A stretch of DNA of 64,000 bases from Elusimicrobiales bacterium (GCA_028713125.1 JAQTOU010000001.1:1-64000), one strand, 5' to 3'; shown: positions 1-9,528, counted from the stretch's first letter. Numbers and translations are program-made. Notes: a model not told the origin generated them from the letters alone.

Positions 1-163
1 CGCAGGGGAGGGCTTTGATGTCCCTCATCCCGCCCATCACCTGGTCGATCGCCACTTCGTCTACCTTGACGTGGGCGTTCTCTTTTACGAATTTCTGGAG
101 GTCGGCCCGCCATGCGGGAACCAGCTTCGCCAGCGTTTTCTTAAGTTCGATATTCGCTTCCAT
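1..163 (-). CDS. gltA: Citrate synthase, N-terminal part (cut by window edge)
   Basis: Only the first 54 codons lie in the window. The start is the ATG at 163-161, preceded by AAGGAG. The peptide begins MEANIELKKTLAKLVPAW and continues with VDQVMGGM-like residues (IDQVMGGMRDIKALPC). This matches the N-terminus of the mitochondrial-type (si) citrate synthases, which carry an L-K-x-x-L-x-x-L-I-P start and a V-x-x-V-x-GGMRG block. The enzyme condenses acetyl-CoA and oxaloacetate in the cytoplasm. It sits 30 bases after malate dehydrogenase on the same strand, so the two are probably co-transcribed and act in consecutive TCA steps. The catalytic residues lie outside the window. Confidence 0.8.
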   Translation of the reverse strand, partial: MEANIELKKTLAKLVPAWRADLQKFVKENAHVKVDEVAIDQVMGGMRDIKALPC

Positions 164-193
164 TGTTTATGTTCTCCTTGGATAATTTAGATG

Positions 194-1126
194 CTATTTC
201 AGGACGCCGCATAATTCTTTCACGGACGCCGCGGACTTTAGCAGGGCCGCTTTTTCGTCTTCCGAGAGCTTGAGCTCGAGGATCTGCACGATCCCCTTGC
301 TGCCCAGCTTCACCGGCACGCCGACGAAGATCCCGCTGACGCCGTATTCGCCCTCGAGGTAAGCGGCGCAGGGCACCACTTTGTTCTTGTCGAGGAGTAT
401 CGCCGCAACCATTTCCACCGCGGCCGCGGCCGGGGCGTAATAGGCGCTGCCGGTCTTCAGCAGCTTCACGATCTCGGCCCCGCCGTTGCAGGTGCGCGTG
501 TTGATCGCGTCGATCTGTTCCTTCGTCATCAGCTCCGTTATCGGGATGCCGGCTACGGTGGAGAACCTGGGGAGCGGAACCATGGTGTCGCCGTGCCCGC
601 CGAGCACCATGGCGTGGACGTTCTCGGTGGAGACGTTCAGCGCCTGGGCGATGAAGGTCCGCATCCTGGAGGAGTCCAGGATGCCGGCCATGCCGATTAC
701 CCTGTTCTTGGGGAACTTGGAGGCCTGCAGGGCCACCTGGCACATCGCGTCCAGAGGGTTGCTCACAATTATGAGGATGGAGTCGGGAGAATACTTTATC
801 ACCTGCTCGGTCACGCTCTTTACGATGGCCGCGTTGGTGTTTAAAAGGTCGTCGCGGCTCATGCCGGGCTTGCGCGGTATTCCGGCGGTGATGACCACGA
901 TGTCGGAGCCGGCGGTGGATTCGTAGCTCGTCGCGCCGGTAACATTCGTGTCATAGCCGTAGATGGGGCCGGTCTGCATGATGTCCAGCGCCTTTCCGGC
1001 GGGCATGTTCTCGGTGGCCGGAATGTCCACGAGGACGATGTCGGCAAGGTCTTTCTCCGCCAGGGCGCGGACGACCGATTCTCCTACGTGCCCGGCGCCT
1101 ACTACTGTAACTTTTCTTCTATTCAT
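194..1126 (-). CDS. mdh: Malate dehydrogenase (LDH-like type)
   Basis: 310 residues, full length for the lactate/malate dehydrogenase family. It oxidises malate to oxaloacetate with NAD in the cytoplasm. The Rossmann glycine motif G10-x-G12-x-x-G15 is near the N-terminus, and Asp34 closes beta-2, which favours NAD over NADP. The substrate arginines fit Arg85 and Arg91 in the mobile loop ([11 protein letters not shown]) and Arg154. The catalytic pair is Asp151 and His178 (GGHGD). Loop arginine rather than glutamine at the discriminating position argues for malate. Start ATG at 1126 has a GGAGGA ribosome site 6 bases upstream. The gene lies between malic enzyme (upstream) and citrate synthase (downstream), all on the minus strand. 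Confidence 0.96.
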   Translation of the reverse strand: MNRRKVTVVGAGHVGESVVRALAEKDLADIVLVDIPATENMPAGKALDIMQTGPIYGYDTNVTGATSYESTAGSDIVVITAGIPRKPGMSRDDLLNTNAAIVKSVTEQVIKYSPDSILIIVSNPLDAMCQVALQASKFPKNRVIGMAGILDSSRMRTFIAQALNVSTENVHAMVLGGHGDTMVPLPRFSTVAGIPITELMTKEQIDAINTRTCNGGAEIVKLLKTGSAYYAPAAAAVEMVAAILLDKNKVVPCAAYLEGEYGVSGIFVGVPVKLGSKGIVQILELKLSEDEKAALLKSAASVKELCGVLK

Positions 1127-1163
1127 GATTCCTCCATACCCTCTTCATTGCTAAATTTAAACA

Positions 1164-1172
1164 ATATTACCA
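1164..1172 (-). promoter_or_regulatory. Possible extended -10 promoter of mdh
   Basis: On the minus strand the bases read TGGTAATAT, an extended -10 (TG-n-TAATAT) with no clear -35, about 40 bases upstream of the mdh start. The 160-base gap between malic enzyme and mdh is much more AT-rich here than the flanking genes. The call rests on motif fit alone. Confidence 0.35.
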
Positions 1173-1286
1173 TACTTCTTCGGCTCCGATATATGACTTA
1201 GGGCAGTAGCCGTCTTGCTTTTGGTCAATGGGCCGGCAGATTATGAAAGCGCGGCCCGGCCCCGTTACGGGAGCGGCTGACCGGCC

Positions 1287-3581
1287 TCAGACCGCGGCCG
1301 CCGCGGGGCTCTTCTTTGCGCTTGTCTTCGCTTTTTCCTGCGCGTCCACCACCGCTATAGCGGCCATGTTGACGATATCGTTCACTTCCGCGTCGCGCTG
1401 CAAAACATGCACGGCCTTGCTCATCCCCATCAGGATGGGCCCTATCGCGGTCGCTCCGCCCAGCCGGCTCAGCAGCTTATAGGCGATATTGCCCGCTTCC
1501 AGGTTGGGGAAGATCAGCACGTTAGCCCCGCCCTTCAGGGTGCTGAAAGGGTAGGTGGTCTCTATGATCTCCGGGACCACCGCGGTATCGGCCTGCATTT
1601 CGCCGTCGATCATGAGGCCCGGGGCTTTCTGCCTTACTATCTCCACCGCGCGGCTGACCTTCGCCGACAGCGGGTGCGCCGTGCCCCCGAAGTTGGAGAA
1701 GGAGAGCATGGCCACCCTCGGCTCTACGCCGAAGCGCTTCGCCGTCTCGGCCGCCAGCAGGGCTATCTCGGCCAGGTCCTCGCTGTTCGGGTCGATGTTC
1801 ACGGTGGTGTCGGCGAGGAAATAGATCTCCTTCTTCATGACGAGCATATAAAGCCCGGAGACTTTCTTTATCCCCTCCTGCATCTTTATGACGCGCAGGG
1901 CGGGCCTGATGGTCTGCGGGTAATGGTCGCTCAGACCGGAAACGAGGGCGTCGGCGTCTTCCATATGGACCATCATCGCGCCGAAGGCGTTCCTGTTGCC
2001 CATCATTATTTCTTCGGACCTGTGGAGCGTGGCGCCTTTCCTCTCGCGGATCTTGAAGTACTGAGAGACGTATTTAGCCCGGGCCGGGAAGGTGGCCGGG
2101 TCGATGATCTCTATGCCCTCGAGGGACATCCCGTGCTCGGCGATCAGCGCCTTTATCCGGGCCTCGTTGCCGAGGAGGATGGGCGCGGCTATCTTCTCGT
2201 CCACCAGCTCCTGCGCCGCGCGGAGGATCTTTTCCTCTTCCCCCTCGGGAAAGACGATCCGCTTCGGGTTGCGCTGCGCCTTGCCTATCACGCTGCGCAT
2301 CACTTCGCGCGCGCGGCCGAGGCGCTTCTCCAGCTGCAGGCGGTAAAGGGCGATGTCCACCGGCTTCTGGGCGACGCCGGTCTTCATGGCGGCTTCGGCC
2401 ACGGCCGAGGCTTCCCAGATGAGCACGCGGGAATCGAACGGCTTCGGGATGATATACTCCCTGCCGAACTGGAGCTTCTGGCCGCCGTAGGCCTTCCTGA
2501 CGGAATCCGGCACGTCCTCTTTTGCGAGCTTGGCCAGCGCGTAGGTGGCCGCGAGCTTCATCTCGTCGTTGATCTGGGTGGCCCTCACGTCCAGCGCGCC
2601 CCTGAAGATGAAAGGGAAGCCGAGGACATTGTTGATCTGGTTCGGGTAGTCCGAGCGGCCGGAGGCCATGAGCAGGTCGCTCCTGGTGGCCACCGCCAGC
2701 TTATATTCTATCTCCGGATTGGGGTTGGCCATCGCGAATACTATGGGATCTTTGGCCATGGTAAGCAGCATCGCCGGCGTCAGGACGTCGGCTACGGAAA
2801 GGCCGAGGAACACGTCGGCGCCCTTCATGGCCTCCTCGAGCGTGCGGAGCTTAGTGTCCACCGCGAACTTTTCCTTGTACTTGTTCATGCCCTCGGTGCG
2901 GCCTTTGTAGATCACGCCCTTGGTGTCGCACATTATTATGTTCTCTCTCTTCACTCCCAGCCTGACATAATGGTCGGCGCAGGAGAAACCGGCGGCGCCG
3001 GCCCCGTTCACCACGAGGCGGGCCTTGGCTATATCTTTGCCGACTATCTCCAGGGCGTTGATCAAACCCGCGCCGGAGATTATCGCGGTCCCGTGCTGGT
3101 CGTCATGGAAGACCGGGATCTTCATGGTCTTTTTAAGCGTTTCCTCTATATAGAAGCACTCGGGGGCCTTTATGTCCTCGAGGTTTATGCCGCCGAAGGT
3201 CGGCTCCAGGAGCTGGCAGGCGCGGATGATCTCGTCGGAATTATGGCTGTCCATCTCCAGGTCGAAGACGTCGATGTCCGCGAATCTTTTAAAGAGGATC
3301 CCTTTTCCTTCCATGACCGGCTTGCCGGCCGCGGCGCCGATGTCGCCGAGCCCGAGCACGGCGGTGCCGTTGGAGACTACGGCCACCAAATTGCCTTTGG
3401 ACGTGTACTTGTAAACGTCCTCCGGGTGAGCCTCTATCTCAAGGCAGGGGGTGGCCACGCCTGGGGTGTAGGCCAGGCTCAGGTCCCTTTGCGTAAAGCA
3501 GGGTTTTGTGGAGACGACTTCGATTTTTCCCGGGGTGGGAAAAGAGTGATAATCCAAAGCATCTTTTTTCGATATGCTCAT
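1287..3581 (-). CDS. maeB: NADP-type malic enzyme fused to phosphotransacetylase-like domain
   Basis: 764 residues, the usual length of the MaeB family. Residues about 1-410 are malic enzyme: the [15 protein letters not shown] block, the NAD(P)-binding [17 protein letters not shown] segment and the FAMANPNPE motif. Residues about 430-750 are a phosphate acetyl/butyryltransferase-like domain ([17 protein letters not shown] near its start, [19 protein letters not shown] near its end). The enzyme decarboxylates malate to pyruvate. In characterised fusions the C-terminal domain is regulatory and binds acetyl-CoA rather than catalysing transfer. No Shine-Dalgarno precedes the ATG at 3581, and TATAAA lies only 2 bases upstream, which is odd. 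Together with mdh and citrate synthase it forms a C4/pyruvate node. Confidence 0.95.
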   Translation of the reverse strand: MSISKKDALDYHSFPTPGKIEVVSTKPCFTQRDLSLAYTPGVATPCLEIEAHPEDVYKYTSKGNLVAVVSNGTAVLGLGDIGAAAGKPVMEGKGILFKRFADIDVFDLEMDSHNSDEIIRACQLLEPTFGGINLEDIKAPECFYIEETLKKTMKIPVFHDDQHGTAIISGAGLINALEIVGKDIAKARLVVNGAGAAGFSCADHYVRLGVKRENIIMCDTKGVIYKGRTEGMNKYKEKFAVDTKLRTLEEAMKGADVFLGLSVADVLTPAMLLTMAKDPIVFAMANPNPEIEYKLAVATRSDLLMASGRSDYPNQINNVLGFPFIFRGALDVRATQINDEMKLAATYALAKLAKEDVPDSVRKAYGGQKLQFGREYIIPKPFDSRVLIWEASAVAEAAMKTGVAQKPVDIALYRLQLEKRLGRAREVMRSVIGKAQRNPKRIVFPEGEEEKILRAAQELVDEKIAAPILLGNEARIKALIAEHGMSLEGIEIIDPATFPARAKYVSQYFKIRERKGATLHRSEEIMMGNRNAFGAMMVHMEDADALVSGLSDHYPQTIRPALRVIKMQEGIKKVSGLYMLVMKKEIYFLADTTVNIDPNSEDLAEIALLAAETAKRFGVEPRVAMLSFSNFGGTAHPLSAKVSRAVEIVRQKAPGLMIDGEMQADTAVVPEIIETTYPFSTLKGGANVLIFPNLEAGNIAYKLLSRLGGATAIGPILMGMSKAVHVLQRDAEVNDIVNMAAIAVVDAQEKAKTSAKKSPAAAAV

Positions 3582-3733
3582 AATTTATAGTGTTGCTTAT
3601 GCCCTGGTCAGGCCTCAGTGAACACGATCTCCTTATTAGTCTTGGTTTTGCCGCGTACAGGCTCCGCGTACATGGTTTATCGCTTGTTTAAGGGTAACAA
3701 ATTTAAAGCCGCTTTCACAGTTGCGCCGGGCGG

Positions 3734-4687
3734 TCAAAAATCCCTGCCGGTTATGGTTTTCAGGGCCGCTACGAAGAAAGTGCGCACGTGCGCGTCCTTG
3801 TCTTTGAGCGCGGCGGTCAGGGGCGCTACGGCCTTCTCGTCCTTCAGCTGTCCCAGCGCCACCGCCGCGGCTATCCTCACAAGGCTGTTCTTGTCTCCCA
3901 GCGCGGCGATCAGCGGCTCTACCGCGAGGGGATCCATGATAAGCCCGAGCGCTTCCGCGGCCGCGAACCGGACCGTCAGGTTCTCGTCGGCAAGCGCCGC
4001 TATCAAAGGCTCGACGGCCTCGTTATCGCCTATGATGCCGAGGGCTCCGGCGGCGAGATAGCGGATATGGCCGCTCTCCTCCTTCATGGCCCGCATCAGG
4101 GCCGGGATGGAAGGCGCGCCTATCCTTATCAGACCCGCTATCGCCGTCTTGCGGACCAGCGGACTGGGATCTTTGATCGCGGCGGCCAGGGGCTTGGCCG
4201 CGCGCGCGGCCTTCATATGGCTCAGGGCCGCGGCGGCTGAAACCCGGACGCTCTCGCTCGGGTCGCCAAGCGCGGCTACAATGGGCTTAAGCGTCCCGGT
4301 GGTCTTCATTTTCCCTAGGGCGATAACCGCGAGGTTCCGCACTTCCGCGCTGGTGTCCTTGATAGCCCAGGCCAGCGGGCGCAGGGCCAGCTTTCCTTCG
4401 ACGGAACCCAGCGCCAGGGCGGCGCATTTACGGACCTCTTCGTCCGGGTCCGAGAGGGCGTAGATCAGCGGGCCCGTAGCGGCCGGCCCTTTCAGCGCCC
4501 CCAGGGCCGTCACGGCGTAAGCCCGCACGCTGAGGTCGGCGTCCTGCAGGGCCGTCACCAGGTGGCCGAGTGCGAGGGGATTGCGCATTTCCCCCAGCGC
4601 CAGAGCCGCCTTCTTTCTGACGGCGGGGTCCGGGTCTTTGAGCAAGGAGATCCACCACGCGATCCCAGGCTTTTCGTTTGTTGGCAT
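3734..4687 (-). CDS. HEAT-repeat (PBS-lyase type) protein
   Basis: 317 residues made almost wholly of about ten 31-residue HEAT repeats, each with the pattern (L/I)xx-A-L-x-D-x-(D/S)-x-x-VR-x-x-A-x-x-ALG. Such alpha solenoids are protein-binding scaffolds. No catalytic motif or signal peptide is seen, so it is probably cytoplasmic. I chose the ATG at 4687 (peptide MPTNEKPG). A TTG further upstream would add a tail with no repeat character. It lies between maeB and etfA on the same strand but has its own promoter-like sequence and follows the etfA terminator, so it is probably transcribed alone. Function unknown. Confidence 0.8.
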   Translation of the reverse strand: MPTNEKPGIAWWISLLKDPDPAVRKKAALALGEMRNPLALGHLVTALQDADLSVRAYAVTALGALKGPAATGPLIYALSDPDEEVRKCAALALGSVEGKLALRPLAWAIKDTSAEVRNLAVIALGKMKTTGTLKPIVAALGDPSESVRVSAAAALSHMKAARAAKPLAAAIKDPSPLVRKTAIAGLIRIGAPSIPALMRAMKEESGHIRYLAAGALGIIGDNEAVEPLIAALADENLTVRFAAAEALGLIMDPLAVEPLIAALGDKNSLVRIAAAVALGQLKDEKAVAPLTAALKDKDAHVRTFFVAALKTITGRDF

Positions 4688-4708
4688 AGTCGATTTCCCG
4701 CAATCCGT

Positions 4709-4738
4709 ATAATACAATACTTGGCCGAGCCAAGCCAA
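4709..4738 (-). promoter_or_regulatory. Promoter-like sequence ahead of the HEAT-repeat gene
   Basis: Minus strand TTGGCT (4738-4733), an 18-base spacer and TATTAT (4714-4709). The predicted transcript start lies about 15 bases before the ATG at 4687. It overlaps an inverted repeat TTGGC-cga-GCCAA at the -35 end, which could be an operator. Confidence 0.5.
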
Positions 4739-4743
4739 AAGCG

Positions 4744-4768
4744 AAAGCCCGGGCGCTGCCCGGGCTTT
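4744..4768 (-). terminator. Rho-independent terminator after etfA
   Basis: A perfect 11-bp stem (AAAGCCCGGGC, loop of 3, GCCCGGGCTTT) starts 18 bases past the etfA stop codon. On the minus strand it is followed by CGCTTTTGG. It separates the Etf operon from the HEAT-repeat gene. Confidence 0.8.
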
Positions 4769-4786
4769 CCGCCTGTACGCCGCGGC

Positions 4787-5986
4787 TTATTTATTCAGGA
4801 CGCGCCGGAATTCCCTGGTGAGCGCCGGAACTATTTCGAAGACGTCGCCTACTATGCCGTAGGTGGCGACTTTGAAGATGGGCGCGTCGGGGTCCTTGTT
4901 GATGGCCACTATGACCTTGGAGGACTGCATTCCTATCAGGTGCTGGATCTGGCCCGAGATGCCGCAGGCGATATAGAGCTTGGGACAGACCGTCTTCCCG
5001 GTCTGTCCCACCTGGTGCGAATAAGGTATCCAGTCGGCGTCCACCGCGCTCCTGGAAGCGCCTACCGCGCCGCCCAGCGCTTTGGCCAGTTCGCCCACGA
5101 GCGCTACGCCCTCTTTCCCCCCCATCCCGCGGCCGGCGGAGACTATGATGTCGGCCTCGGACAGGTTTACGGTCTCGCCTATTTCCTCCACGATGTCCAG
5201 CAGCTTCGTGCGGGATTTGAAAACTTCCTCGGGGTAGCTCTTTTTTATAAGTTCGGCTTTGCGGGTCTTGTCTATGGCGGCCTCTTTCATTACCTTGTGG
5301 CGGACCGTGGCCATCTGGGGCCTGTGGTTGGGGGTGATGATGGTGGCCATGATATTGCCGCCGAAGGCCGGGCGGGTCTGAAGAAGCAGGCGATCTTTAG
5401 GGTCGACGTCGAGCTCCGTGCAGTCGGCGGTGAGCCCGGCGTTGATCTTTATAGCGACGCGCGAGACCAGGCTCCTGCCTATGGTGGTGGCGCCGCAGAG
5501 TATGGCTTCCGGCTTGTACTCCTCCGCGAGCCGCACGAACACCTCGGTGTACGGGTCGTCCTGGTATGACTTCAGGGCCGGATGGTCTACCAGGTAAACC
5601 TTATCCGCGCCGCGGTGGGAAAGCTCCTCCACCCCGGCGTCGACGCCGCTGCCGAGCAGGACGGCGCAGAGCTTCACTCCGAGCTTGTCGGCCAGCTTGC
5701 GGCCCTCTCCAAGGAGTTCGAAAGAAATAGACTGGATGACGCCTTTCTTCTGCTCGCAGAAAACCCAGACGTCCTTGTAGCCGGACAGGTCCTTCTTCGG
5801 GCCGCCGTCCTTCTTTATCTCTATGGCGGCGAATTTGCAGGTTTCGACGCAGGCGCCGCAGAGCGTGCACTTCGCCATGTCGATGACGGCCTTTTTATTC
5901 GCCATATGTATGGCGCCGAAGGGGCAGCTCTTAACGCAAAGCGTGCAGCCGGTACATTTGTCGAGGAGGATGGTGATGGAAGCCAT
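4787..5986 (-). CDS. etfA: Electron transfer flavoprotein alpha subunit with N-terminal 2[4Fe-4S] ferredoxin domain
   Basis: 399 residues. Residues 1-60 hold two CxxCxxCxxxC clusters (Cys11/14/17/21 and Cys40/43/46/50). The rest is standard EtfA, with the C-terminal FAD-binding part recognisable by [25 protein letters not shown] and [11 protein letters not shown]. The subunit pairs with EtfB and passes electrons between acyl-CoA dehydrogenase and other carriers. A ferredoxin-fused EtfA is known from electron-bifurcating or confurcating Etf complexes such as caffeyl-CoA reductase, so such a role is possible here (inference). Start ATG 5986 overlaps the etfB stop by one base (TAATG), showing tight coupling. 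A longer in-frame extension over etfB is rejected as shadow. Confidence 0.94.
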   Translation of the reverse strand: MASITILLDKCTGCTLCVKSCPFGAIHMANKKAVIDMAKCTLCGACVETCKFAAIEIKKDGGPKKDLSGYKDVWVFCEQKKGVIQSISFELLGEGRKLADKLGVKLCAVLLGSGVDAGVEELSHRGADKVYLVDHPALKSYQDDPYTEVFVRLAEEYKPEAILCGATTIGRSLVSRVAIKINAGLTADCTELDVDPKDRLLLQTRPAFGGNIMATIITPNHRPQMATVRHKVMKEAAIDKTRKAELIKKSYPEEVFKSRTKLLDIVEEIGETVNLSEADIIVSAGRGMGGKEGVALVGELAKALGGAVGASRSAVDADWIPYSHQVGQTGKTVCPKLYIACGISGQIQHLIGMQSSKVIVAINKDPDAPIFKVATYGIVGDVFEIVPALTREFRRVLNK

Positions 5987-6768
5987 TAGATTACGATGTC
6001 CTTGAGAAGTTCCGCAAGTTCCGCGGCGATGTCCGCCGTGTCGCCCTGGAGCATTTCCCCGCCCTTCCTGGGCTCGGGCGTGAAGATCTTTACGACCCGC
6101 GTCGGGGAGCCGTCCAGTCCGAGCGCGGCCGGGTCGGCTTCGATGTCTTCGGCCGTCCACTTCAGGGGCTTGGCCGACTTCGCCCGCATAAGGCCTTTCA
6201 GCGACGGCATGCGCGGCGTGTTCAGCTCTTTGACCACGGTAAAGAGGCAGGGCAGCGGGGTTTCGATCACATCGTAGCCCTCCTCCGTCATGCGCTCCAC
6301 CCTGGCTTTATCGGAGGAGATCTCCTCTATCTTTTTTACGTAGGTGACCTGGGGGATGTCGAGGTGCGCCGAGATGCCGGGGCCTACCTGAGCGGTGTCC
6401 CCGTCGGAGGCCTGCTTGCCGCAGAGGATCACGTCGAAGTCGCCTATTTTCCTGATGGCGGCGGAGAGAGTGTAGCTGGTGGCCCAGGTGTCCGAGCCGG
6501 CGAACTTGCGGTCGCTTACCAGCACGGCCTCGTCGCAGCCCAGCGAGATGGCTTCCCTGAGCGCGTTCTCGGCCTGGGGCGGGCCCATGGTCAGGACGGT
6601 GACTTTTCCGCCGCAGCGCTCTTTGAGGCGTACGGCCTCTTCGATGGCGTAGGCGTCGAAGGGGTTTATCACGCTCTCGACGCCTTCGCGGATAAGGGTG
6701 TTGGTGACCGGGTCTATCCTGACGTCGGTGGTGTTTGGTACCTGTTTGATGCAGACGATTATGTTCAT
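5986..6768 (-). CDS. etfB: Electron transfer flavoprotein beta subunit
   Basis: 260 residues, normal length. It begins MNIIVCIKQVPNTTDVRID, the standard EtfB start, and has the NPFDAYAIEEAVRLKE block and the nucleotide-site segment CGKQASDGDTAQVGP. In housekeeping Etf this subunit holds AMP; in bifurcating Etf the same site holds a second FAD. The two cannot be told apart by eye. It starts 4 bases after the acyl-CoA dehydrogenase stop and overlaps etfA by one base, so the three genes form one operon read acyl-CoA dehydrogenase, etfB, etfA. Confidence 0.95.
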   Translation of the reverse strand: MNIIVCIKQVPNTTDVRIDPVTNTLIREGVESVINPFDAYAIEEAVRLKERCGGKVTVLTMGPPQAENALREAISLGCDEAVLVSDRKFAGSDTWATSYTLSAAIRKIGDFDVILCGKQASDGDTAQVGPGISAHLDIPQVTYVKKIEEISSDKARVERMTEEGYDVIETPLPCLFTVVKELNTPRMPSLKGLMRAKSAKPLKWTAEDIEADPAALGLDGSPTRVVKIFTPEPRKGGEMLQGDTADIAAELAELLKDIVI

Positions 6769-6772
6769 GCGC

Positions 6773-7927
6773 TTATTTCTTGATGCTCTCTTTTATCATG
6801 TTGGCCGCGATCACGTTGCGCTGGATCTGGCTGGTGCCTTCGTAGATCTGGGTTATCTTGGCGTCGCGCATGTACTTTTCCACGGGGTAGTCGCGCATAT
6901 AGCCGTAGCCGCCGAAGATCTGGACGGCGTCGGTGGTGACTTTCATCGCCACTTCGCTCGCGAAAAGCTTCGCCATGGCCGACTCTTTCGCGACGGACTT
7001 GGCGCCGGAGTCCACCATGCGGGCCGTCGCGTATACGAGGGCGCGGGCCGCTTCGACCTGCGTTCCCATGTCGGCCAGCATGTGCTGGATGGCCTGGAGG
7101 CTGGAGATGGGGGCGCCGAACTGCACGCGGGTGCGGGAGTACTCGACGGCATGGTCCAGCGCGCCCTGCGCTATGCCCACGGCCTGCGCCGCCACGCCGG
7201 GCCTCGAGCAATCGAAGGTCTTCATGGCTATTATGAAGCCCATGCCTTCGCGGGAGATAAGGTTGGCGGCCGGGATCTCGCAGTCGGTGAAGATGACTTC
7301 CCGGGTGGCCGAGGCGCGGATGCCCAGCTTCTTCTCTTTCTTGCCGAACTCCATGCCTTTGGTCCCTTTTTCCACTATGAAGGCGCTGGCGCCCCTGACG
7401 CCCTTGGATTTATCGGTGCTGGCTATCACGGTATAAATTTCGGCTTCGCCGGCGTTGGTGATCCACTGCTTGGTTCCGTTCAGGATATACTTGTCGCCCT
7501 CTTTGCGGGCGGTGGTCTTTATGGAGCCGGCGTCGGAGCCGGCCTCGGCCTCGGTTATGCAGAAGGCGGCGAGCTTTTTGCCGCTGGCTATGTCCGGCAG
7601 GTATTTCTTTTTCTGCTCGTCCGAGCCGTGGAGGAGGATGGGCAGCGTGCCGAGGCCGGTCCCGGCGTAGCCGAGCGCTATTCCGCCGCAGGCCCTGGAG
7701 AGCTCCTCGGTCACCAGGCACATGTCCAGGATGCCGCCGCCGAGGCCGCCGTACTGCTCGGGCAGGTAGACGCCGAAAAGGTCGCTGTCGGCGAGGATCT
7801 TCATGATAGGCCAGGCGAACTCCTCGGTTTCGTCGTAATGGGCGGAGACGGGCCGTATCTTTTCATCGGCGATCTTGCGGGCGAGGTCCCGTATCATAGC
7901 CTGCTGCTCGGTCAGTAAATAGTCCAT
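6773..7927 (-). CDS. Acyl-CoA dehydrogenase
   Basis: 384 residues, full length for the FAD-dependent short/medium-chain acyl-CoA dehydrogenases. Start ATG 7927 has AGGAG 6 bases upstream. A longer frame reaching 8263 is not used. Family marks seen are AFCITEAEAGSDAGSI, KQWITNAGEA, ASATREVIF, AVEYSRTRVQFG and QIFGGYGYMRDYPVEKYMRDAKI. The catalytic base fits Glu363 in the YEGTSQIQR motif, the position used by butyryl/short-chain enzymes. It oxidises an acyl-CoA, or in a bifurcating set reduces an enoyl-CoA, handing electrons to the Etf encoded just downstream. The exact chain length cannot be read from the sequence. Confidence 0.94.
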   Translation of the reverse strand: MDYLLTEQQAMIRDLARKIADEKIRPVSAHYDETEEFAWPIMKILADSDLFGVYLPEQYGGLGGGILDMCLVTEELSRACGGIALGYAGTGLGTLPILLHGSDEQKKKYLPDIASGKKLAAFCITEAEAGSDAGSIKTTARKEGDKYILNGTKQWITNAGEAEIYTVIASTDKSKGVRGASAFIVEKGTKGMEFGKKEKKLGIRASATREVIFTDCEIPAANLISREGMGFIIAMKTFDCSRPGVAAQAVGIAQGALDHAVEYSRTRVQFGAPISSLQAIQHMLADMGTQVEAARALVYATARMVDSGAKSVAKESAMAKLFASEVAMKVTTDAVQIFGGYGYMRDYPVEKYMRDAKITQIYEGTSQIQRNVIAANMIKESIKK

Positions 7928-8068
7928 GGTAAACTCCTGTATATCTCCTAAAATCCGCCGGCGCTGCTTTGAGGACAAGCCGGCGCCGTATATATATGGT
8001 ATCAAAAAGCAAAAAGCTTGCGCAATTTTATAATATATATATGTAAAGTTTTGGAAACATACCTTCGC

Positions 8069-8074
8069 TATAAT
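8069..8074 (+). promoter_or_regulatory. Likely -10 element of the motAB operon
   Basis: TATAAT lies 43 bases before the motA ATG in the AT-rich 190-base divergent gap between the acyl-CoA dehydrogenase and motA. TAAAGTTT at 8044-8051 equals the flagellar sigma-28 -35 consensus, but the spacing to the downstream element is 3-4 bases too long and the GCCGATAA box is poor. TTGGAA at 8051 is only 12 bases from the -10. Only the -10 is credible. Confidence 0.4.
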
Positions 8075-8117
8075 AAAAGAGCGGGATCCCGGCTTTCTTT
8101 TTTGGAGAACTATACTT

Positions 8118-8897
8118 ATGGATTTAATGACTATAATAGGTTTCGTGATGGGCGCGGCCGTCGTGACCTGGGGCGCCTTTTCCTCCGGCGTCGCCGGCAA
8201 TATCATTAACGCGCACGGCGTCGTGATAGTGCTGGGGGGCACGCTGGCTTCCACCTTCATCAATACCTCCTACAAGCGCTTCATGGCCGGGCTCAAGGCG
8301 CTCGCGGATATTTTCTCCGCGCCGAAGACACCTCCCATGGACGTTACGGTGCGGATGCTGGTCGGGATGGCCGAGACCGCGCAGAAGCAGGGCGGCATCA
8401 TGGCGCTTACGAACGCCGATCCGGCTTTCGCCGGCGGCTTCCTGAAGCGCGCGGTCAGCGTGGCCATGATCAGCGCCGAGTCCCGGGAGACCCGCGCCAT
8501 CCTGGAAGAGGAGATCCGCCTCCGGCGCCTGGACGTGTCCGAAGATTCAAACTTATACCGCACTATGGGAGTACTCTCCCCCATGTTCGGCCTTATCGGC
8601 ACGCTGTTCGGCATCATCCAGACCCTGAGCAATATCTCGGACCCCGCCGCGATCGGCCGCTCGATGGCCGTGGCCATCACTTCCGCCCTGTTCGGCATCG
8701 CGTTCTCGAATATGTTCTGTGTGCCGGTGGCCAACAAGATCCGCCTGCGCGCCATGGAGGAAACGCTCGTGCTCCAGCTTATCCTCGAAGGCGTGATAGA
8801 TATAATGTCCGGCAAGACCCCCCACCTGATAGAGATGCATTTGCGCGGCTACCAGTCGATGGAAGGCGTCAGGCACGGCGTTCCCGGCAAAGCTTAA
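8118..8897 (+). CDS. motA: MotA-type stator subunit (proton/ion channel)
   Basis: 259 residues, normal for MotA. Four membrane segments are visible, at about residues 1-22, 33-50, 150-170 and 181-203, with the large cytoplasmic loop between the second and third. The MotA_ExbB core is clear: TMGVLSPMFGLIGTLFGI carries the channel proline, and a second proline lies in CVPVANK. In flagella five MotA surround two MotB and push on FliG. The ribosome site TTGGAG precedes the ATG. MotB follows after 4 bases. Unlike ExbB or TolQ it has the long loop and MotA length, so MotA is preferred. The partner rotor is probably the FliF-FliG fusion at 15303-16742. Confidence 0.93.
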   Translation: MDLMTIIGFVMGAAVVTWGAFSSGVAGNIINAHGVVIVLGGTLASTFINTSYKRFMAGLKALADIFSAPKTPPMDVTVRMLVGMAETAQKQGGIMALTNADPAFAGGFLKRAVSVAMISAESRETRAILEEEIRLRRLDVSEDSNLYRTMGVLSPMFGLIGTLFGIIQTLSNISDPAAIGRSMAVAITSALFGIAFSNMFCVPVANKIRLRAMEETLVLQLILEGVIDIMSGKTPHLIEMHLRGYQSMEGVRHGVPGKA

Positions 8898-8901
8898 CCC
8901 T

Positions 8902-9528
8902 ATGCGCTACTACGAACGCGAAGACGAACTGGAGAACGAGCTCAACCGCGGCGCGCTGTGGGCCATCACCTATGGCGACATGATGAGCTACCTCATGATC
9001 TTCTTCATGATCCTGTTCGCCTTTTACAGCTCCAAGAAGATCGACACGCAGTTCAGCCAGAAAGCCATCGAGGAAACCTTCGGCAAGGACCAGTCCGTAG
9101 TAAGCACTCTTTTTTCGAAGAACGGGATCCAGCAGATAGCCCAGGTCGAGATCTCGGCCAACAAGATAAGCATAAACTTTTCGGACCCTATACTTTTCGA
9201 GCCGGGCAGCGACGTGCTTAAACCCTCTTCTTTCCCCCACCTCCACCGCCTTACCGCCGTCTTCAAGGACCTGCCCAACCCCATACAGATAGAGGGCCAC
9301 ACCGACAACCGCCCCCTGGGCCGCTCAATCCGCTTCAGGTCCAACTGGGAACTTTCTTCGGCCCGGGCTTTTTCCGTACTGCAGTTCTTCGTTAAAGAGG
9401 GGGTCGCCCCGGAGAAGCTTTCCGCCGTCGGCTACGGCGAGTTCGAGCCCGTAAGGTCCAACGATACCCCCGAGGGCCGCTCCGGCAACAGGCGCATAGA
9501 GATCAATATTATCAGGCATGAAATTTAA
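8902..9528 (+). CDS. motB: MotB-type stator subunit with OmpA peptidoglycan-binding domain
   Basis: 208 residues, shorter than the usual 250-310. A short cytoplasmic tail is followed by one membrane helix (about residues 18-42). The helix carries Asp26 in TYGDMMSYLMIFF, equivalent to the ion-carrying Asp32 of E. coli MotB. The C-terminal OmpA-like domain (about 95-205) has IQIEGHTDNRPL, NWELSSARA, VGYGEFEPV and NRRIEI, the residues that grip peptidoglycan. The linker between helix and OmpA domain is short, which may mean a compact plug region. It lies 4 bases after motA, with a sensor kinase gene 16 bases downstream on the same strand. Confidence 0.93.
   Translation: MRYYEREDELENELNRGALWAITYGDMMSYLMIFFMILFAFYSSKKIDTQFSQKAIEETFGKDQSVVSTLFSKNGIQQIAQVEISANKISINFSDPILFEPGSDVLKPSSFPHLHRLTAVFKDLPNPIQIEGHTDNRPLGRSIRFRSNWELSSARAFSVLQFFVKEGVAPEKLSAVGYGEFEPVRSNDTPEGRSGNRRIEINIIRHEI

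Noticed and set aside
1230-1262. GGGCCGG/CCGGCCC inverted repeat after maeB as a terminator
   Set aside because: A 19-base loop and no T-run on the minus strand; too weak to call.
1407-3590. Long plus-strand open frame of 727 codons opposite maeB
   Set aside because: It is the antisense of a clear malic enzyme gene; the protein is rich in G, H, R and V with no domain character, as expected for a GC-rich shadow frame.
8044-8074. Flagellar sigma-28 promoter ahead of motA
   Set aside because: TAAAGTTT matches the -35, but the spacing to any GCCGATAA-like box is 3-4 bases too long and that box is poor. Only the TATAAT is kept.
8118-9528. ExbB/ExbD or TolQ/TolR pair
   Set aside because: Protein lengths, the large cytoplasmic loop of the first protein and the OmpA peptidoglycan domain of the second fit MotA/MotB.
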